DNA from: Chloracidobacterium sp. CP2_5A
GTDB lineage: Bacteria > Acidobacteriota > Blastocatellia > Chloracidobacteriales > Chloracidobacteriaceae
DNA length: 64,000 bases
Reading direction: 5' to 3'
Assembly: GCA_002254845.1 (NCBI GenBank)
Contig: NKPT01000011.1
Span: forward strand, 16,103 to 80,102
A model generated the notes under the pieces. It did not search any database. It was not told where the DNA came from and saw nothing but the letters and a program-made list of their open reading frames with translations. Position numbers and translations under genes: made by a program. This document shows, in pieces, positions 44,201 to 54,501 of this stretch; position 1 is the first letter of the stretch; each line of letters opens with the position of its first letter.

Positions 44201-46062
44201 GGGCTTGGCTCAACGTCGGGAGCGGCCTCTTCCGGGCGCGCGCTATTCGACGGCTTGACCGTGAGGCTGTTGGTATCAAGCGTCGTGGACATCGCCCGCT
44301 GAAGCGCCACCACCGCCTTGTTGTAATCCGTCAGCGCCCGAATCTCGCGCCCGCGCGCGGCTGATAGCGCGTTTTGGCGGTCAAGGACAAGAAAGTTCGT
44401 GGACTCGCCCGCTTGGTAGCGCCGCATCTCGCTGGCGTATTGCGCCTCGGCGGCCGTCCGCGAGGCGCGCGCCGCCTGCACCCGCCGGAGCGCCGTCTGA
44501 ACCGACTGGAGCGCATTGCGCACCTCGCTTTCGATTTGGGTCTCAAAACGCCGGCGCTGCGCGTCAATCAGCCGATCCTGCGCCAGCGAGCGTCCGAGCG
44601 CGCTCTGGGCGGCGCGATTGCTGGGCGTAAAGCTCAGGTTGATGCCAACCCGAACGCCATAGAAGTTTTTTGTGAAGAGATTACTGAGACTCGTCCCAAA
44701 GCCGCCGATAAAGATGCTAGGCGTTTGGTTAGCCGGCGGCGGTATGACCACCGGCGCTAGCCCGGCGCCGGCGGAGAGCAGATTCAACCGCTCCAGCACC
44801 GCCGTGTTGAAGCCGCCGGCAAAGGGGTTGGTCGTGATGGGCAGCGGCGTTCCGGCCAGCCCCTGCAAGCTGTAGGAACCCAGAAAATCAAGCTGCGGGC
44901 GCAACTGGTCGCGGAAAAACTGCGCGTCAATGGCGTTCGACGCTTTTTGAATAGCGAATTGCTCCATCTCCGGGCGCTTGGTCAGCGCGGCGCGCACGGC
45001 GTCGTCAAGCGGGATGTTGACGGGCTCCAGATTGACCTGCTCGGTCGGCACGATGGCTTCCTGCCACGCTGCCGACTGGCGTTGATCAAGGATCAGGGAC
45101 TTGAGCGCGTTTTCCACGCGCGTCAGGTTTTCCAAGGCAAGCAGGAACTCTTCCTGGCGCTGCTCGAGTTGCGCTTCGACGGAGACAATTTCCACCGGCG
45201 CGGCCGTTCCGGCCTCGACGAAGCGCCGGTTCTGCTCAAGCTGAATCCGCGCTAGCGCCACCGCCTCGGCGCGGATCTCAACGTCGCGCCGCGCAAAGAC
45301 TAAATCCCAGTAGGCCGACTGCACCTGCGCCACAATATCTATCACCCGCTGCCGAAACTGCGAATCGGAAAGCGTCAGGCGCTTTTTAGCCAACTCGATT
45401 TGCCGCCGCGACTCATCCGTTCGGAAGTTGCGAAACAGCGGCTGCGTGAACGTAAAGGTCACCTGCGAGGTGTAGAGCGGGTTCACCCCGGCGAAGATAT
45501 TTGTCGTGTCCTGGCGAGCGAGGACGACTTCAGCCCCCAAACGCCCGCCGGTCATCAGCGGCTTGGTGAATGCGAAGGCGTTCTGGGCTGAGCGAAGCTC
45601 AACCGCGCCGTTTTTATCCGCGCCGGCAAAGGGATTGACCGCCGGGTTCCGCAGCGCCGCGTAGGCGAATTGATTCGCGAGCGTGATGTCGTAAAAGCCC
45701 TTGGCGCGGTTGACATCGAAAGCCGCCTGCTGGACGGCGACGCGCTGAACCTCGATGTCCGGGTTGGCCCGCAAGGCCATCAGGATGGCCTCGCGCAGCG
45801 CCAGCGGCCGGCTCAGTCCCGGCGTCACGCCGACGCGCGCCTCGACCGAGACCTGGCGGCGCGCTTGTTCCGCCAGGTCTTGATCCGAGCCAGCCGGCGA
45901 CTGGTCAACGCCTTGGCCCACAGGCCGCACAATCCCGGCTAAGGCCGGACGCGCCAAGGCGGCTGATTCCGGCGCCCCGTCCTGCCCCGCCGCCGGCGAG
46001 GTTGCTAATCCAAGGGCCGCGAGCGCGCCCCAAGCCGCTTTGCGGAAAACGCGAATGTTCAT
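44197..46062 (-). CDS. tolC: TolC-family outer-membrane efflux protein
   Basis: This 621-residue protein has a signal peptide (ALAALGLATSPAAGQDG). Two long outer-membrane-factor repeats follow, each with a helical stretch (REAILMALRANPDIEVQRVA; LTKRPEMEQFAIQKASNAID) and a beta segment, ending in long coiled helices (RYQAGESTNFLVLDRQNALS). This fits a TolC trimer channel through the outer membrane and periplasm. The inserted loop between repeats is longer than in E. coli TolC. It is the first gene of the tolC-MFS-tetR unit. Confidence 0.9.
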   Translation of the reverse strand: MNIRVFRKAAWGALAALGLATSPAAGQDGAPESAALARPALAGIVRPVGQGVDQSPAGSDQDLAEQARRQVSVEARVGVTPGLSRPLALREAILMALRANPDIEVQRVAVQQAAFDVNRAKGFYDITLANQFAYAALRNPAVNPFAGADKNGAVELRSAQNAFAFTKPLMTGGRLGAEVVLARQDTTNIFAGVNPLYTSQVTFTFTQPLFRNFRTDESRRQIELAKKRLTLSDSQFRQRVIDIVAQVQSAYWDLVFARRDVEIRAEAVALARIQLEQNRRFVEAGTAAPVEIVSVEAQLEQRQEEFLLALENLTRVENALKSLILDQRQSAAWQEAIVPTEQVNLEPVNIPLDDAVRAALTKRPEMEQFAIQKASNAIDAQFFRDQLRPQLDFLGSYSLQGLAGTPLPITTNPFAGGFNTAVLERLNLLSAGAGLAPVVIPPPANQTPSIFIGGFGTSLSNLFTKNFYGVRVGINLSFTPSNRAAQSALGRSLAQDRLIDAQRRRFETQIESEVRNALQSVQTALRRVQAARASRTAAEAQYASEMRRYQAGESTNFLVLDRQNALSAARGREIRALTDYNKAVVALQRAMSTTLDTNSLTVKPSNSARPEEAAPDVEPSP

Positions 46063-46090
46063 AAGCTCACTATCTTACTTAATCACTCGA

Positions 46091-46108
46091 TTGAAACATT
46101 CGTTTGAA
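46091..46108. promoter_or_regulatory. Candidate TetR operator before tolC
   Basis: TTGAAAC-ATTC-GTTTGAA is an inverted repeat with 7-bp arms and one mismatch, 29 bp before the tolC start codon. The spacing and sequence are like other TetR-family sites. It would let the TetR protein encoded at the end of the operon repress tolC-MFS-tetR. Confidence 0.5.
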
Positions 46109-46383
46109 CAGCGAACTCTTACGCCCCAGCGCGCGCGGCGTCAAGCGCGATTGCCTGCCAGCTTGGTCGAGGGAGCGTCCGCGGGCGACGCGACTGCGGA
46201 CGGTTGAAACGCGGCTCAGACGTGCTACGCTGGGCTAAAATCGGCAAACTGTTTTCGCTGGCGATCAGGCTTGGAAACTTCTCGCCGCTTGGCAGCGTAT
46301 GGACCGCGCAAAGAAGTCAAGCGAACCAAGCGAACAAAGAAGTCAAGCAAACAACGAATGACGATGCGTTGGGGGCGGAGCAT
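46109..46383. other. Divergent gap between tolC and nfeD with short direct repeats
   Basis: No gene is supported here. CAAAGAAGTCAAGC occurs at 46309-46322 and 46335-46348, and CAAGCGAAC is doubled between them at 46318-46335. The repeats lie 35-75 bp before the nfeD start. The track ORF start at 46204 was rejected because it runs through these repeats. Confidence 0.5.
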
Positions 46384-46845
46384 ATGTGGATTATGTGGCT
46401 AGTCATCGCGGCCATCTTCGCGGTCGTCGAGATTTCCACCTCCGGCTTCATCGCTCTGTGGTTTGGCATTGGCGCGGGCGCGGCGGCGCTAACGGCGGCG
46501 CTGGGCTTTGGCGCGCCGGCTCAGCTTGTCGCCCTTATCACGGTTTCAACCGCCTTGACGCTGAGCACGCGAAGGATTTTTCTCCGCTGGCTCGATCGTC
46601 CGACCTCCATAGCGCCCGCGTTTGGCGACAGCAGCCTCGTCGGCAAGCGGGGCATCGTGTTGAAGGAGAGCAAGGGAGTCCGCAGCGAAGTCGAGCTGGA
46701 GCTCGATGGCACTGTTTGGACGGCCCTGCCCGTCGCTGGCGACGCCCTCGCCATTGGCGAGGAGTGCGAAGTCGTTCGGATTGAAGGTAATCAGCTTTAC
46801 GTACGCGCCACTCAACGCGCCCCGGACTGGAAGCTCACTGGATAG
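46384..46845 (+). CDS. NfeD-family membrane protein
   Basis: From ATG 46384 this is a 153-residue protein with two or three membrane segments (MWLVIAAIFAVVEISTSGFI, FGIGAGAAALTAALGF, VALITVSTALTLSTR). A small C-terminal OB-fold beta-barrel follows (about residues 85-145: GKRGIVLKESKGVRSEVELE). This is the short NfeD type (YbbJ-like) that pairs with slipins. A GGAG lies just before the ATG. The slipin gene follows 74 bp downstream, so the two likely form one membrane-quality-control or lipid-domain complex. Confidence 0.88.
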   Translation: MWIMWLVIAAIFAVVEISTSGFIALWFGIGAGAAALTAALGFGAPAQLVALITVSTALTLSTRRIFLRWLDRPTSIAPAFGDSSLVGKRGIVLKESKGVRSEVELELDGTVWTALPVAGDALAIGEECEVVRIEGNQLYVRATQRAPDWKLTG

Positions 46846-46919
46846 CTCGACAAATCCGCTTGGACGCCCGCCTGATCGAGCCACAGGCGAACATTCCCAG
46901 TCAAAGGAGCTTGCCATAA

Positions 46920-47966
<1,047 letters not shown>

Positions 47967-47992
47967 TCAAGGCGGACGGGGAGGCCTGAACG

Positions 47993-49576
47993 ATGGCTGG
48001 CCAAGACGCTGCGCCTGAGAGCTCGCTGGTTCAAATGAGCGCGACCGACCTCGTCCGGCGGCTGGCGACAGGCGAGCTCTCGGCGCGGGAAGTGGCGGAA
48101 GCCCACATTGCCCGGATTGAAGCGGTCAATCCCAAGCTCCGGGCGGTTGTCGTGACGCGCTTTGACGACGTCCTCCGCGCTGCCGATGAAGCCGACGCCC
48201 GGCGGGCCGCGGGCGAGCCGCTTGGCCCGCTGCACGGGCTGCCGATCACGGTCAAGGCTTCCTTTGATGTCGCCGGGCTGCCAACCTCGTTGGGACTCAT
48301 CCGGCAAGCCAACGCGCGAGCGGCCGCCGACGCGCCGACGGTCGCCCGTCTGCGCCGGGCCGGCGCGATCATCCTGGGCAAAACCAACCTGCCCCAGGTC
48401 GCCATGGCGAACGAGTGCGAGAATCCGCTTTATGGGCGAACCGTTCATCCGCTCAGCGACCTGCGAGCGCCCGGCGGGAGCAGCGGCGGCGAAGCGGCGA
48501 TTATCGCGGCTTACGGGTCGCCGCTGGGCTTGGGCAGCGACATCGGCGGAAGCCTTCGACTGCCGGCGCACGCCTGCGGCATCGCGTCGCTCAAGCCAAC
48601 TTCAGGGCGCTTGACGATGCAGGGCCATGCCGAAGTTTTCCCCGGCATGGAGGCTATCCAGTGCCAACCGGGACCACTGGCGCGCCATGTCGCGGATTTG
48701 GTCCTGGCGATGCGCGTTCTGACCGCGCCGGATAACGCGCCCGGCGACCTGACGGCGCCCGTGCCGTGGCGCGACTCCGATGAAGATGTCGCCTTCAATG
48801 GCTTGCGCGTCGCCTACTACTTGGACAACGGGCTGTTCTGCCCATCGCCGGCCATCCGCCGCGCCGTCCGCGAGGCGGTCAATGCGCTTGAACAACGCGG
48901 CGCGGAGGTGATCCCGTGGCAGCCTCCGGATGTCGCCGAAGCCTTTGGGCTGTTTATTGGCATTCTGTTCGCCGACAACCTGCGCTACATCCGCGAATTG
49001 CTGTACGCCGAACCTGTCTGGACGCCCCTGTGGCCGTATCTGGCCCTTGCCCAACTCCCCAACTGGACGCGCGACTGGCTGGCGCGGTTGGCCGACCTGA
49101 CCGGACAGCGCGCAACGGCGCGGTTGCTGCGGGCGGCGCGCGAGCGCAGCGCCGAAGGCTATTGGCGGCTGGTCGAAGCCCGCGCGCGCTATCGCGAGCG
49201 GTTTTTGGAACGCCTCGATGAGCAACGCTGCGCTGTCATCCTGTGCCCGGCGGACGGGTTGCCGGCGCTGACGCATGGCGCGAGCGCGAGCGTAGCGGAA
49301 GCGGCGAGCTACACAGCGCTTTACAATTTGCTGGGCCTGCCAGCCGGCGTCGTCCCGTGGACGACAGTTGGCCCCGCCGAGGAAAGCGATCGCCCCGACA
49401 CGCTCGACCTCAGCCAGCGAACCGCGCGCGACGTGGAGCGCGGCAGCGCCGGTCTGCCAGTCGGCGTGCAGGTGGTCGCTCGGCACTGGCGCGAAGACCT
49501 TGTGTCGCGCGTTATGCAGGCGCTCGAAGACGAGCGGACCCGGTCACGCGTCCTGCCCGAACAACGCAACGGCTGA
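47993..49576 (+). CDS. Amidase-signature-family enzyme
   Basis: This 527-residue protein has the Ser-cis-Ser-Lys triad of amidases: Lys in LPITVKASFDVAG and the glycine/serine-rich APGGSSGGEAAIIAAYG and SDIGGSLRLPAHACG. It hydrolyses an amide bond. The sequence resembles fatty-acid-amide or plant-type amidases more than GatA, since GatB/GatC are absent and the C-terminal part differs. The substrate is unknown. It follows the slipin gene after 26 bp on the same strand. The 258 bp after it, up to the convergent TonB receptor gene, show no clear gene or terminator. Confidence 0.88.
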   Translation: MAGQDAAPESSLVQMSATDLVRRLATGELSAREVAEAHIARIEAVNPKLRAVVVTRFDDVLRAADEADARRAAGEPLGPLHGLPITVKASFDVAGLPTSLGLIRQANARAAADAPTVARLRRAGAIILGKTNLPQVAMANECENPLYGRTVHPLSDLRAPGGSSGGEAAIIAAYGSPLGLGSDIGGSLRLPAHACGIASLKPTSGRLTMQGHAEVFPGMEAIQCQPGPLARHVADLVLAMRVLTAPDNAPGDLTAPVPWRDSDEDVAFNGLRVAYYLDNGLFCPSPAIRRAVREAVNALEQRGAEVIPWQPPDVAEAFGLFIGILFADNLRYIRELLYAEPVWTPLWPYLALAQLPNWTRDWLARLADLTGQRATARLLRAARERSAEGYWRLVEARARYRERFLERLDEQRCAVILCPADGLPALTHGASASVAEAASYTALYNLLGLPAGVVPWTTVGPAEESDRPDTLDLSQRTARDVERGSAGLPVGVQVVARHWREDLVSRVMQALEDERTRSRVLPEQRNG

Positions 49577-49834
49577 CGCTCCTGGACGACAAGCCTAAAG
49601 CGATTGCCGACAGCCGCCAACGAGGCGGCTACCGGTCAGCCCGCGCTTTTCCAGCCTGGCTCGCTTTTCAGCGGCGGTTGAGCGACTTTCAAAGCGCGAC
49701 TCCGCGGCGCGCCGCAGCCCTTCGTCGGCGGCCCTTCGTCAGCGCAAGCGCGCTCGGCGGGCGCGGAAACCGCTCGACAAAAAACGGGCGAGGCAATCGC
49801 TGTGCCGCGCGCGCGTCCGTCGGGGCGAAAAACG

Positions 49835-52810
49835 TCAAAATGTAAAGCGCGCGCCGAGCTGCACCTGGCGCGGTCCGCCGAAGCGCGCTGTCGAAGGCGC
49901 GCTAAATGGCAGAAAGCCGGCCCGATTCAGCGCTGCCGTCGAAAGCGTCCCGTTCGCCAGCGGGCGCGGGCCTTCAACCGTGGCGATCGCGTCCACGTCG
50001 TAGTTTTTGTTCGTGTTGCGCGTCACGTTGAAAAACTCGGCCAGGAAATCGAGCCGCATTCGCTCGCCTATGCGGAACCCCTTGGCAACGCGCAAGTCGA
50101 GATTGAAGAAGTTGGGCTGACGGAACGAATTCCGCCCAACAACAACGCCGTTGATAATGGCCCGGTCGTTGTCATTGCCGTCGTTGTTGACGTCATCGCC
50201 AATGATGGCCGTATAGGGCAGCCCCGACCGCGCCACAATCAGCGCGCTCACGATGAAGCCGTAGGGCAAGTCCGCCAGGCCGCTCAAGTTGAAGTTATGC
50301 CGGATGTCCTGCTTGGACGGTCCGCGCTCCAGCTTCAGGTTAAACGGGTTGATGGCAAACTCCTGATTAAAGTTGCGCTCGTTCGAGTCGTCGTCCATCG
50401 TTCGCGAGAAGGTGTAGTTTGCCGTGAGCTGAAAGCGGTTGGCATAGCGGCGCGTGACGGTCAGCGTCCCGCCGTTGTAGCTCGAATGCGCCGACGACTC
50501 GTTGATGAGAATCGGGCCATAGTTGCGGCCATTCAGAATCTGAATCGGACGGAACGCCGTGTTGAAAAACACGTAGCCGGAGTCGCCAGCCACAACGTGG
50601 CCGGGGCTGCCCGGCGGCGGCAGGTTGCGGTTGACCCGGCGCTGCAAATCCCATGTCGCGTTGCGGATGAAGCCCACTGTCGCCGACCAGTTTTTGAAAA
50701 ACTGACGCTCAATCGTCAGCGCCGCCTGAAATGATCGCGGATTTTGGAAATCGCTCGCAAAGCCGTACACGCGCTGCGGGAAATCAATCGGCGCGAAGCC
50801 GGCCGGCAGCGTCGCGATGGCGTTTGGGAACGCCGGGAAAATCGCCGCCAGCAGCGCGTTGCGCCGCGCGCCGGACGGGATGTTGTTCGTGTCAATAGCC
50901 AGGTTCAGGATGCCGTTTTCCGTCGTGACGCGCTGAAACAGCGTGGCGGGCGTCCGGGCGGTAAACAGGCCGGACGAGGCGCGAACGACCGTTTTCTTGT
51001 CGCCCCCCACATTCCAGGCTAGCCCCAGCCGCGGCTGCCACTGCTCCAGATCGTTCGGGATGCGCTGCGTTTCGGGAATGTCCGGGTTCGGGGCGATGGG
51101 CTGCGGGTTGAACTGTCCTTCCCACCGGAGGCCGAGCGTGACGGTCAACGTCGGCAGGACGCGAATCTTGTCGGTGATGAAGGCGGCAATTTCCTGCTGC
51201 ACGCCCCGGAAGGTCGCCGGCTCCTGCGGCGCGCCTGGCAAGAAGCCGCGATAGCGGTTGATTGTGTTGACGCCGGTCAGCGCGCGGGTGTAGTTGAGCA
51301 GGGCGCTCCCGCCCGTAAAGCCGTACCGCCCTTGAATCGCCGCCGCCCGCTGCTGCTGGACGCGGTTGAAGTTCAGGTCAAAGCCGAAGCGCAGCTGATG
51401 GCGACCGCCAGTGAAACTCACGTTGTCGGAAAGCTGGAAGCGGCGCGTGCGGAACGCGCGCGGTCGGCCGTTGTCCCCGCCAACCGTCCCCACGCCCGAG
51501 ATGTCAATCTGCGAGCTGAGCGAGTTGGGCACTTCGTCGCGGTCATCGCCCGCGATCTGCCCGCGCAGCTCGTTGATAAAGCGGTCCGTCACAACCGTCA
51601 CGAGACTGGTCTTGAAACCGTGGCTGCTGTTTTGGCGCGCGTAGTTGACCGACTCGGCCGCCGTCTGCCGAGCGTTTTCAAAATTGAAGTTTTCGCCGCG
51701 CAGCCGCGTGTAGTTGTACTGCGCGTTGAGCGTGTTGCGGCTGTTGAGGAGGTAGTCGCTGCGCGCAAACAGCGCCGTTGGGTTGTTCGTGCCGCGCTTT
51801 TCGCCCTCAAGGTCGCGCAGGACCTGCGGCAGCGTCTGACCGGTCGGCACGTTGAAGCTGACCACAAATGGAACGCGGAGAAAGTTTTGCTCAATCGCCG
51901 CGAAGAAAAAGACGCGGTCGCGCTTGATGGGACCGCCGATGCTCCCTCCGAACTGATTTTGCAGATTGTCAAGATCGCGCCCGAAGGCGTCCGGCGAAGT
52001 CAGAAAGCGATTGCGGTTGAAGTAAAACGCTTCGCCATGAAACTCGTTGGTGCCGCTTTTGGTGACAACGTTGAGGAAACCGGCGTTGGTGCGCCCGATT
52101 TCGGCGCTCGCGCCCGCCCGCACAACCTGAAACTCGCGCACCGCCGATTGCGGGAAGAAAAAGACGGCCTCGTTGCCGCCGCGCTGGTTGCCCTGGAGCG
52201 GATCGTTGAAGTCGGCGCCGTCCACGGCGACATTCGAGTTGATGGAGCGCTGCCCGGCGACGACCAGGCCGCTGCGATCCTGCTCCTGCATAATGCCAGG
52301 CTGGAGTTGGAAGAATTCGGCGAAGTTGCGCCCGCGCGCCGGGAGGTCCCGAATCGCCCGCTCGCTGATGTTGAGACCGGTCGCCGATTCCTGCACGTCC
52401 ACCACGCCCTGGTCGGCGGTGACCTCGATGATTTCGCTGACCCCCTCGACTTCGAGCGTCAAGTCAGCCGACTCGGCGTTGCCGACGGTGAGCTTGACCA
52501 AGCGCTTTCCGGGCTTGCCACCCGCCATCGTCGCCTCGACCTCGTAAACGCCGACCGGCAGCACCCCGGCGGCGTAGCGCCCGTTGGCGTCCGTGGTTAC
52601 AGTCCGGATGTAGCCGGTTTCCCTATTTTTGATGACCACGGTCGCGCCGGCGACGGCGCCGCCGCTTTGATCCGAAACGACGCCTTCGATGCCGGCGCTG
52701 CCGGATTCAGACTGGGCGCTGGCAACAGCGAGGCAGCCGAACAGCATCCCGAAGAAACAGCCTGCGCTCAGCGCGCAGCTCCTTGCACCCAAACGCTTGA
52801 AAAACCACAT
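49835..52810 (-). CDS. Second Oar-like TonB-dependent outer-membrane receptor
   Basis: From ATG 52810 this is a 991-residue protein starting MWFFKRLGARS, with a signal peptide ending near LAVASAQ. A carboxypeptidase-regulatory domain (GIEGVVSDQSGGAVAGATVV), a plug (IRDLPARGRNFAEFFQLQPG) and a beta-barrel closing on GARFTF follow. It shares the plan of the receptor at 34.8 kb but is shorter by about 270 residues, mostly in the barrel. Starts at 52825 and 52861 are alternatives; 52810 was chosen for its signal peptide and a nearby AGGGA. It is divergent from the 52950 gene. The imported substrate is unknown. Confidence 0.9.
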   Translation of the reverse strand: MWFFKRLGARSCALSAGCFFGMLFGCLAVASAQSESGSAGIEGVVSDQSGGAVAGATVVIKNRETGYIRTVTTDANGRYAAGVLPVGVYEVEATMAGGKPGKRLVKLTVGNAESADLTLEVEGVSEIIEVTADQGVVDVQESATGLNISERAIRDLPARGRNFAEFFQLQPGIMQEQDRSGLVVAGQRSINSNVAVDGADFNDPLQGNQRGGNEAVFFFPQSAVREFQVVRAGASAEIGRTNAGFLNVVTKSGTNEFHGEAFYFNRNRFLTSPDAFGRDLDNLQNQFGGSIGGPIKRDRVFFFAAIEQNFLRVPFVVSFNVPTGQTLPQVLRDLEGEKRGTNNPTALFARSDYLLNSRNTLNAQYNYTRLRGENFNFENARQTAAESVNYARQNSSHGFKTSLVTVVTDRFINELRGQIAGDDRDEVPNSLSSQIDISGVGTVGGDNGRPRAFRTRRFQLSDNVSFTGGRHQLRFGFDLNFNRVQQQRAAAIQGRYGFTGGSALLNYTRALTGVNTINRYRGFLPGAPQEPATFRGVQQEIAAFITDKIRVLPTLTVTLGLRWEGQFNPQPIAPNPDIPETQRIPNDLEQWQPRLGLAWNVGGDKKTVVRASSGLFTARTPATLFQRVTTENGILNLAIDTNNIPSGARRNALLAAIFPAFPNAIATLPAGFAPIDFPQRVYGFASDFQNPRSFQAALTIERQFFKNWSATVGFIRNATWDLQRRVNRNLPPPGSPGHVVAGDSGYVFFNTAFRPIQILNGRNYGPILINESSAHSSYNGGTLTVTRRYANRFQLTANYTFSRTMDDDSNERNFNQEFAINPFNLKLERGPSKQDIRHNFNLSGLADLPYGFIVSALIVARSGLPYTAIIGDDVNNDGNDNDRAIINGVVVGRNSFRQPNFFNLDLRVAKGFRIGERMRLDFLAEFFNVTRNTNKNYDVDAIATVEGPRPLANGTLSTAALNRAGFLPFSAPSTARFGGPRQVQLGARFTF

Positions 52811-52949
52811 AGGCGTCCCTTTCATGACTTTGACCAGAAAAGAAGCCTTGGAGCGAAACACCCGCGTGAAAACAGAGCCTTACGCAAATGTAACGCTTAT
52901 CTTTCGGGAATGGATAAACGCGGCGCTCGGCGGACGGAAGCGGCTTGCT

Positions 52950-53885
52950 ATGGTCTGGCTTTTGGCGCTGACAACCGCCCTGGCTTCGGCGCAGGATGCG
53001 CCGCTGCGAGAGGAAGCCCCTGAAATCAAGCCAATCCAGGTCAACTGGAGTCCCGCCGACCAAGCCGCGCTATTTCCATGGATTCCATGGGAAGCGTCGC
53101 CCGGCGCTGAGCTTTCTCTCGCGCCAGCGTTCAAGCCTTCCGACCGGCTTCAGCCGGAAGGCCCATCGCCCAAGTCAAAGGCGACGTCCGCGCCTTCGGC
53201 CGGCAACGCCTCGGATGACCCCGACGCGCCTGTCGGAGACACGCCGCCGCCCGCGCGCTTTCAGTGGAGGGAAGCCATCCGGCAAGCGATGCTCTTCAAT
53301 GCCCTTCAGCATGCGCTGCGCTTTGCGACGGAAGACGGGACGCGCAAGGAAATCAACGGGCCATTTTTCCGCGACTGGTTTCAGTCGGTTCGCAACCTGC
53401 GCGGCTGGCGCGACGGAGACCCGTTTCTGGTCAACTATATCGGGCATCCGATTATGGGCGCGGCGGCGGGTTACATTCAGATTCACAACGATCCAAAGGG
53501 GCAGTTCCTTGAGTTTGCGCCAAGGAAAAAGGCCTATTGGAAAAGCCGTATGAAGGCGATGGCGTGGTCGGCGGCCTACAGCGCGCAGTTCGAGATAGGG
53601 CCGCTGAGCGAGGCTTCGCTGGGCAATGTCGGGCGCGCGCCGCGGCCCGACGGCAAAAGCCCGATGTCCTATGTGGATTTGGTCATCACGCCAAGCGTTG
53701 GCACGCTTTGGCTCATCGGCGAGGACGCGCTGGACAAGCACCTTATCCAGCGGCTTGAGCGGCGCGTTCGGAATCCGTTCTGGCGCGGGATGGCGCGCAG
53801 CTTTCTCAACCCGGGGCGCAGCGTCGCCAACGCGATGCGCTTCAGGTGGCCGTGGCACCGCGACCAACGCAAGCTGCATGATTGA
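52950..53885 (+). CDS. Secreted protein of unknown function, possibly DUF3943-like
   Basis: From ATG 52950 this is a 311-residue protein with a signal peptide (MVWLLALTTALASAQD). A disordered Pro/Ser/Ala-rich part runs to about residue 100. A folded region follows with FFRDWFQSVRNLRGWRDGDP, YIGHPIMGAAAGYIQIHND and SYVDLVITPSVGTLWLIGED. The last two segments recall DUF3943 outer-membrane proteins, but I cannot confirm this. The longer track ORF would overlap the divergent receptor gene's start and was shortened. The 53907 gene begins 21 bp downstream, so the two may be co-transcribed. Confidence 0.6.
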   Translation: MVWLLALTTALASAQDAPLREEAPEIKPIQVNWSPADQAALFPWIPWEASPGAELSLAPAFKPSDRLQPEGPSPKSKATSAPSAGNASDDPDAPVGDTPPPARFQWREAIRQAMLFNALQHALRFATEDGTRKEINGPFFRDWFQSVRNLRGWRDGDPFLVNYIGHPIMGAAAGYIQIHNDPKGQFLEFAPRKKAYWKSRMKAMAWSAAYSAQFEIGPLSEASLGNVGRAPRPDGKSPMSYVDLVITPSVGTLWLIGEDALDKHLIQRLERRVRNPFWRGMARSFLNPGRSVANAMRFRWPWHRDQRKLHD

Positions 53886-53906
53886 GCCCGACACAATGGC
53901 AAGCCG

Positions 53907-54413
53907 ATGAAACGCGTCCGCTCAACCATTGGACTTTTGGCGCTGCTCATCTGCGCTGGGCAGTCCCTTCCCGGCGTCCACGCGCAGCCAGGCTTCCTGT
54001 CCTACGTCAATGCGCGCTTTGGCTATCGAATTGCCTATCCGGCGGATTTCATCCCGCAGGGCGAGTCGGAAAACGGCGACGGGCAGGCGTTCAAAAACGC
54101 CGCCGGCGCGGAGCTGCGCGCCTGGGGCAATCTCAACCCGCTTGGGGAAACCGTGACTGAGGCGCTCCGCGCGGAGCTTGACCGCTGCGCGGACGCAGGG
54201 CGGCGCGTGACCTATCGGCGGGCGGGCAAAGGTTTTTTGGTCATATCCGGCTACGAGGCGGGCGACGCTCGGATTTTTTACCTCAAGAAGCTGGTCAGCC
54301 CGCGGCGGCAAGTCGGCTTCGAGCTTGTGTATCCGGCGGCGGCGCGCGAGCGCTACGACCGCGATGCGGCCGTGATGGCTAACTCGCTCCGCGCGACGAG
54401 TCGCCCCCGATGA
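53907..54413 (+). CDS. Secreted protein, PsbP-like small domain
   Basis: This 168-residue protein has a signal peptide (RSTIGLLALLICAGQSLPGVHA). A small domain follows that begins FLSYVNARFGYRIAYPADF, a pattern seen in PsbP-like and related periplasmic proteins. The remainder (YLKKLVSPRRQVGFELVYPA) completes an alpha/beta sandwich. No catalytic residues or cysteine pairs stand out. It lies 21 bp after the 52950 gene. Its stop codon is spanned by a perfect 17-bp tandem duplication. Function unknown. Confidence 0.68.
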   Translation: MKRVRSTIGLLALLICAGQSLPGVHAQPGFLSYVNARFGYRIAYPADFIPQGESENGDGQAFKNAAGAELRAWGNLNPLGETVTEALRAELDRCADAGRRVTYRRAGKGFLVISGYEAGDARIFYLKKLVSPRRQVGFELVYPAAARERYDRDAAVMANSLRATSRPR

Positions 54414-54428
54414 CGAGTCGCCCCCGAT
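54395..54428. repeat. Perfect 17-bp tandem duplication spanning a stop codon
   Basis: GACGAGTCGCCCCCGAT occurs at 54395-54411 and again at 54412-54428. The TGA of the 53907 gene (54411-54413) sits on the junction. Without the duplication the reading frame would end differently. Confidence 0.92.
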
Positions 54429-54501
54429 CAAGAGAACGGCGGTTTCGGCCGCGCTCAAGCGACAGCGAGCGCGCTTGGGGTCGCGCCGCTGTTCCGAGTC
54501 G

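Noticed and set aside
46204-46383. N-terminal extension of the NfeD ORF
   Set aside because: It crosses intergenic direct repeats and lacks homology to NfeD; ATG 46384 with GGAG upstream begins directly at the first membrane helix.
51332-53023. 563-aa ORF on the plus strand
   Set aside because: Antisense shadow of the second Oar-like receptor, which has a signal peptide, plug and barrel on the minus strand.
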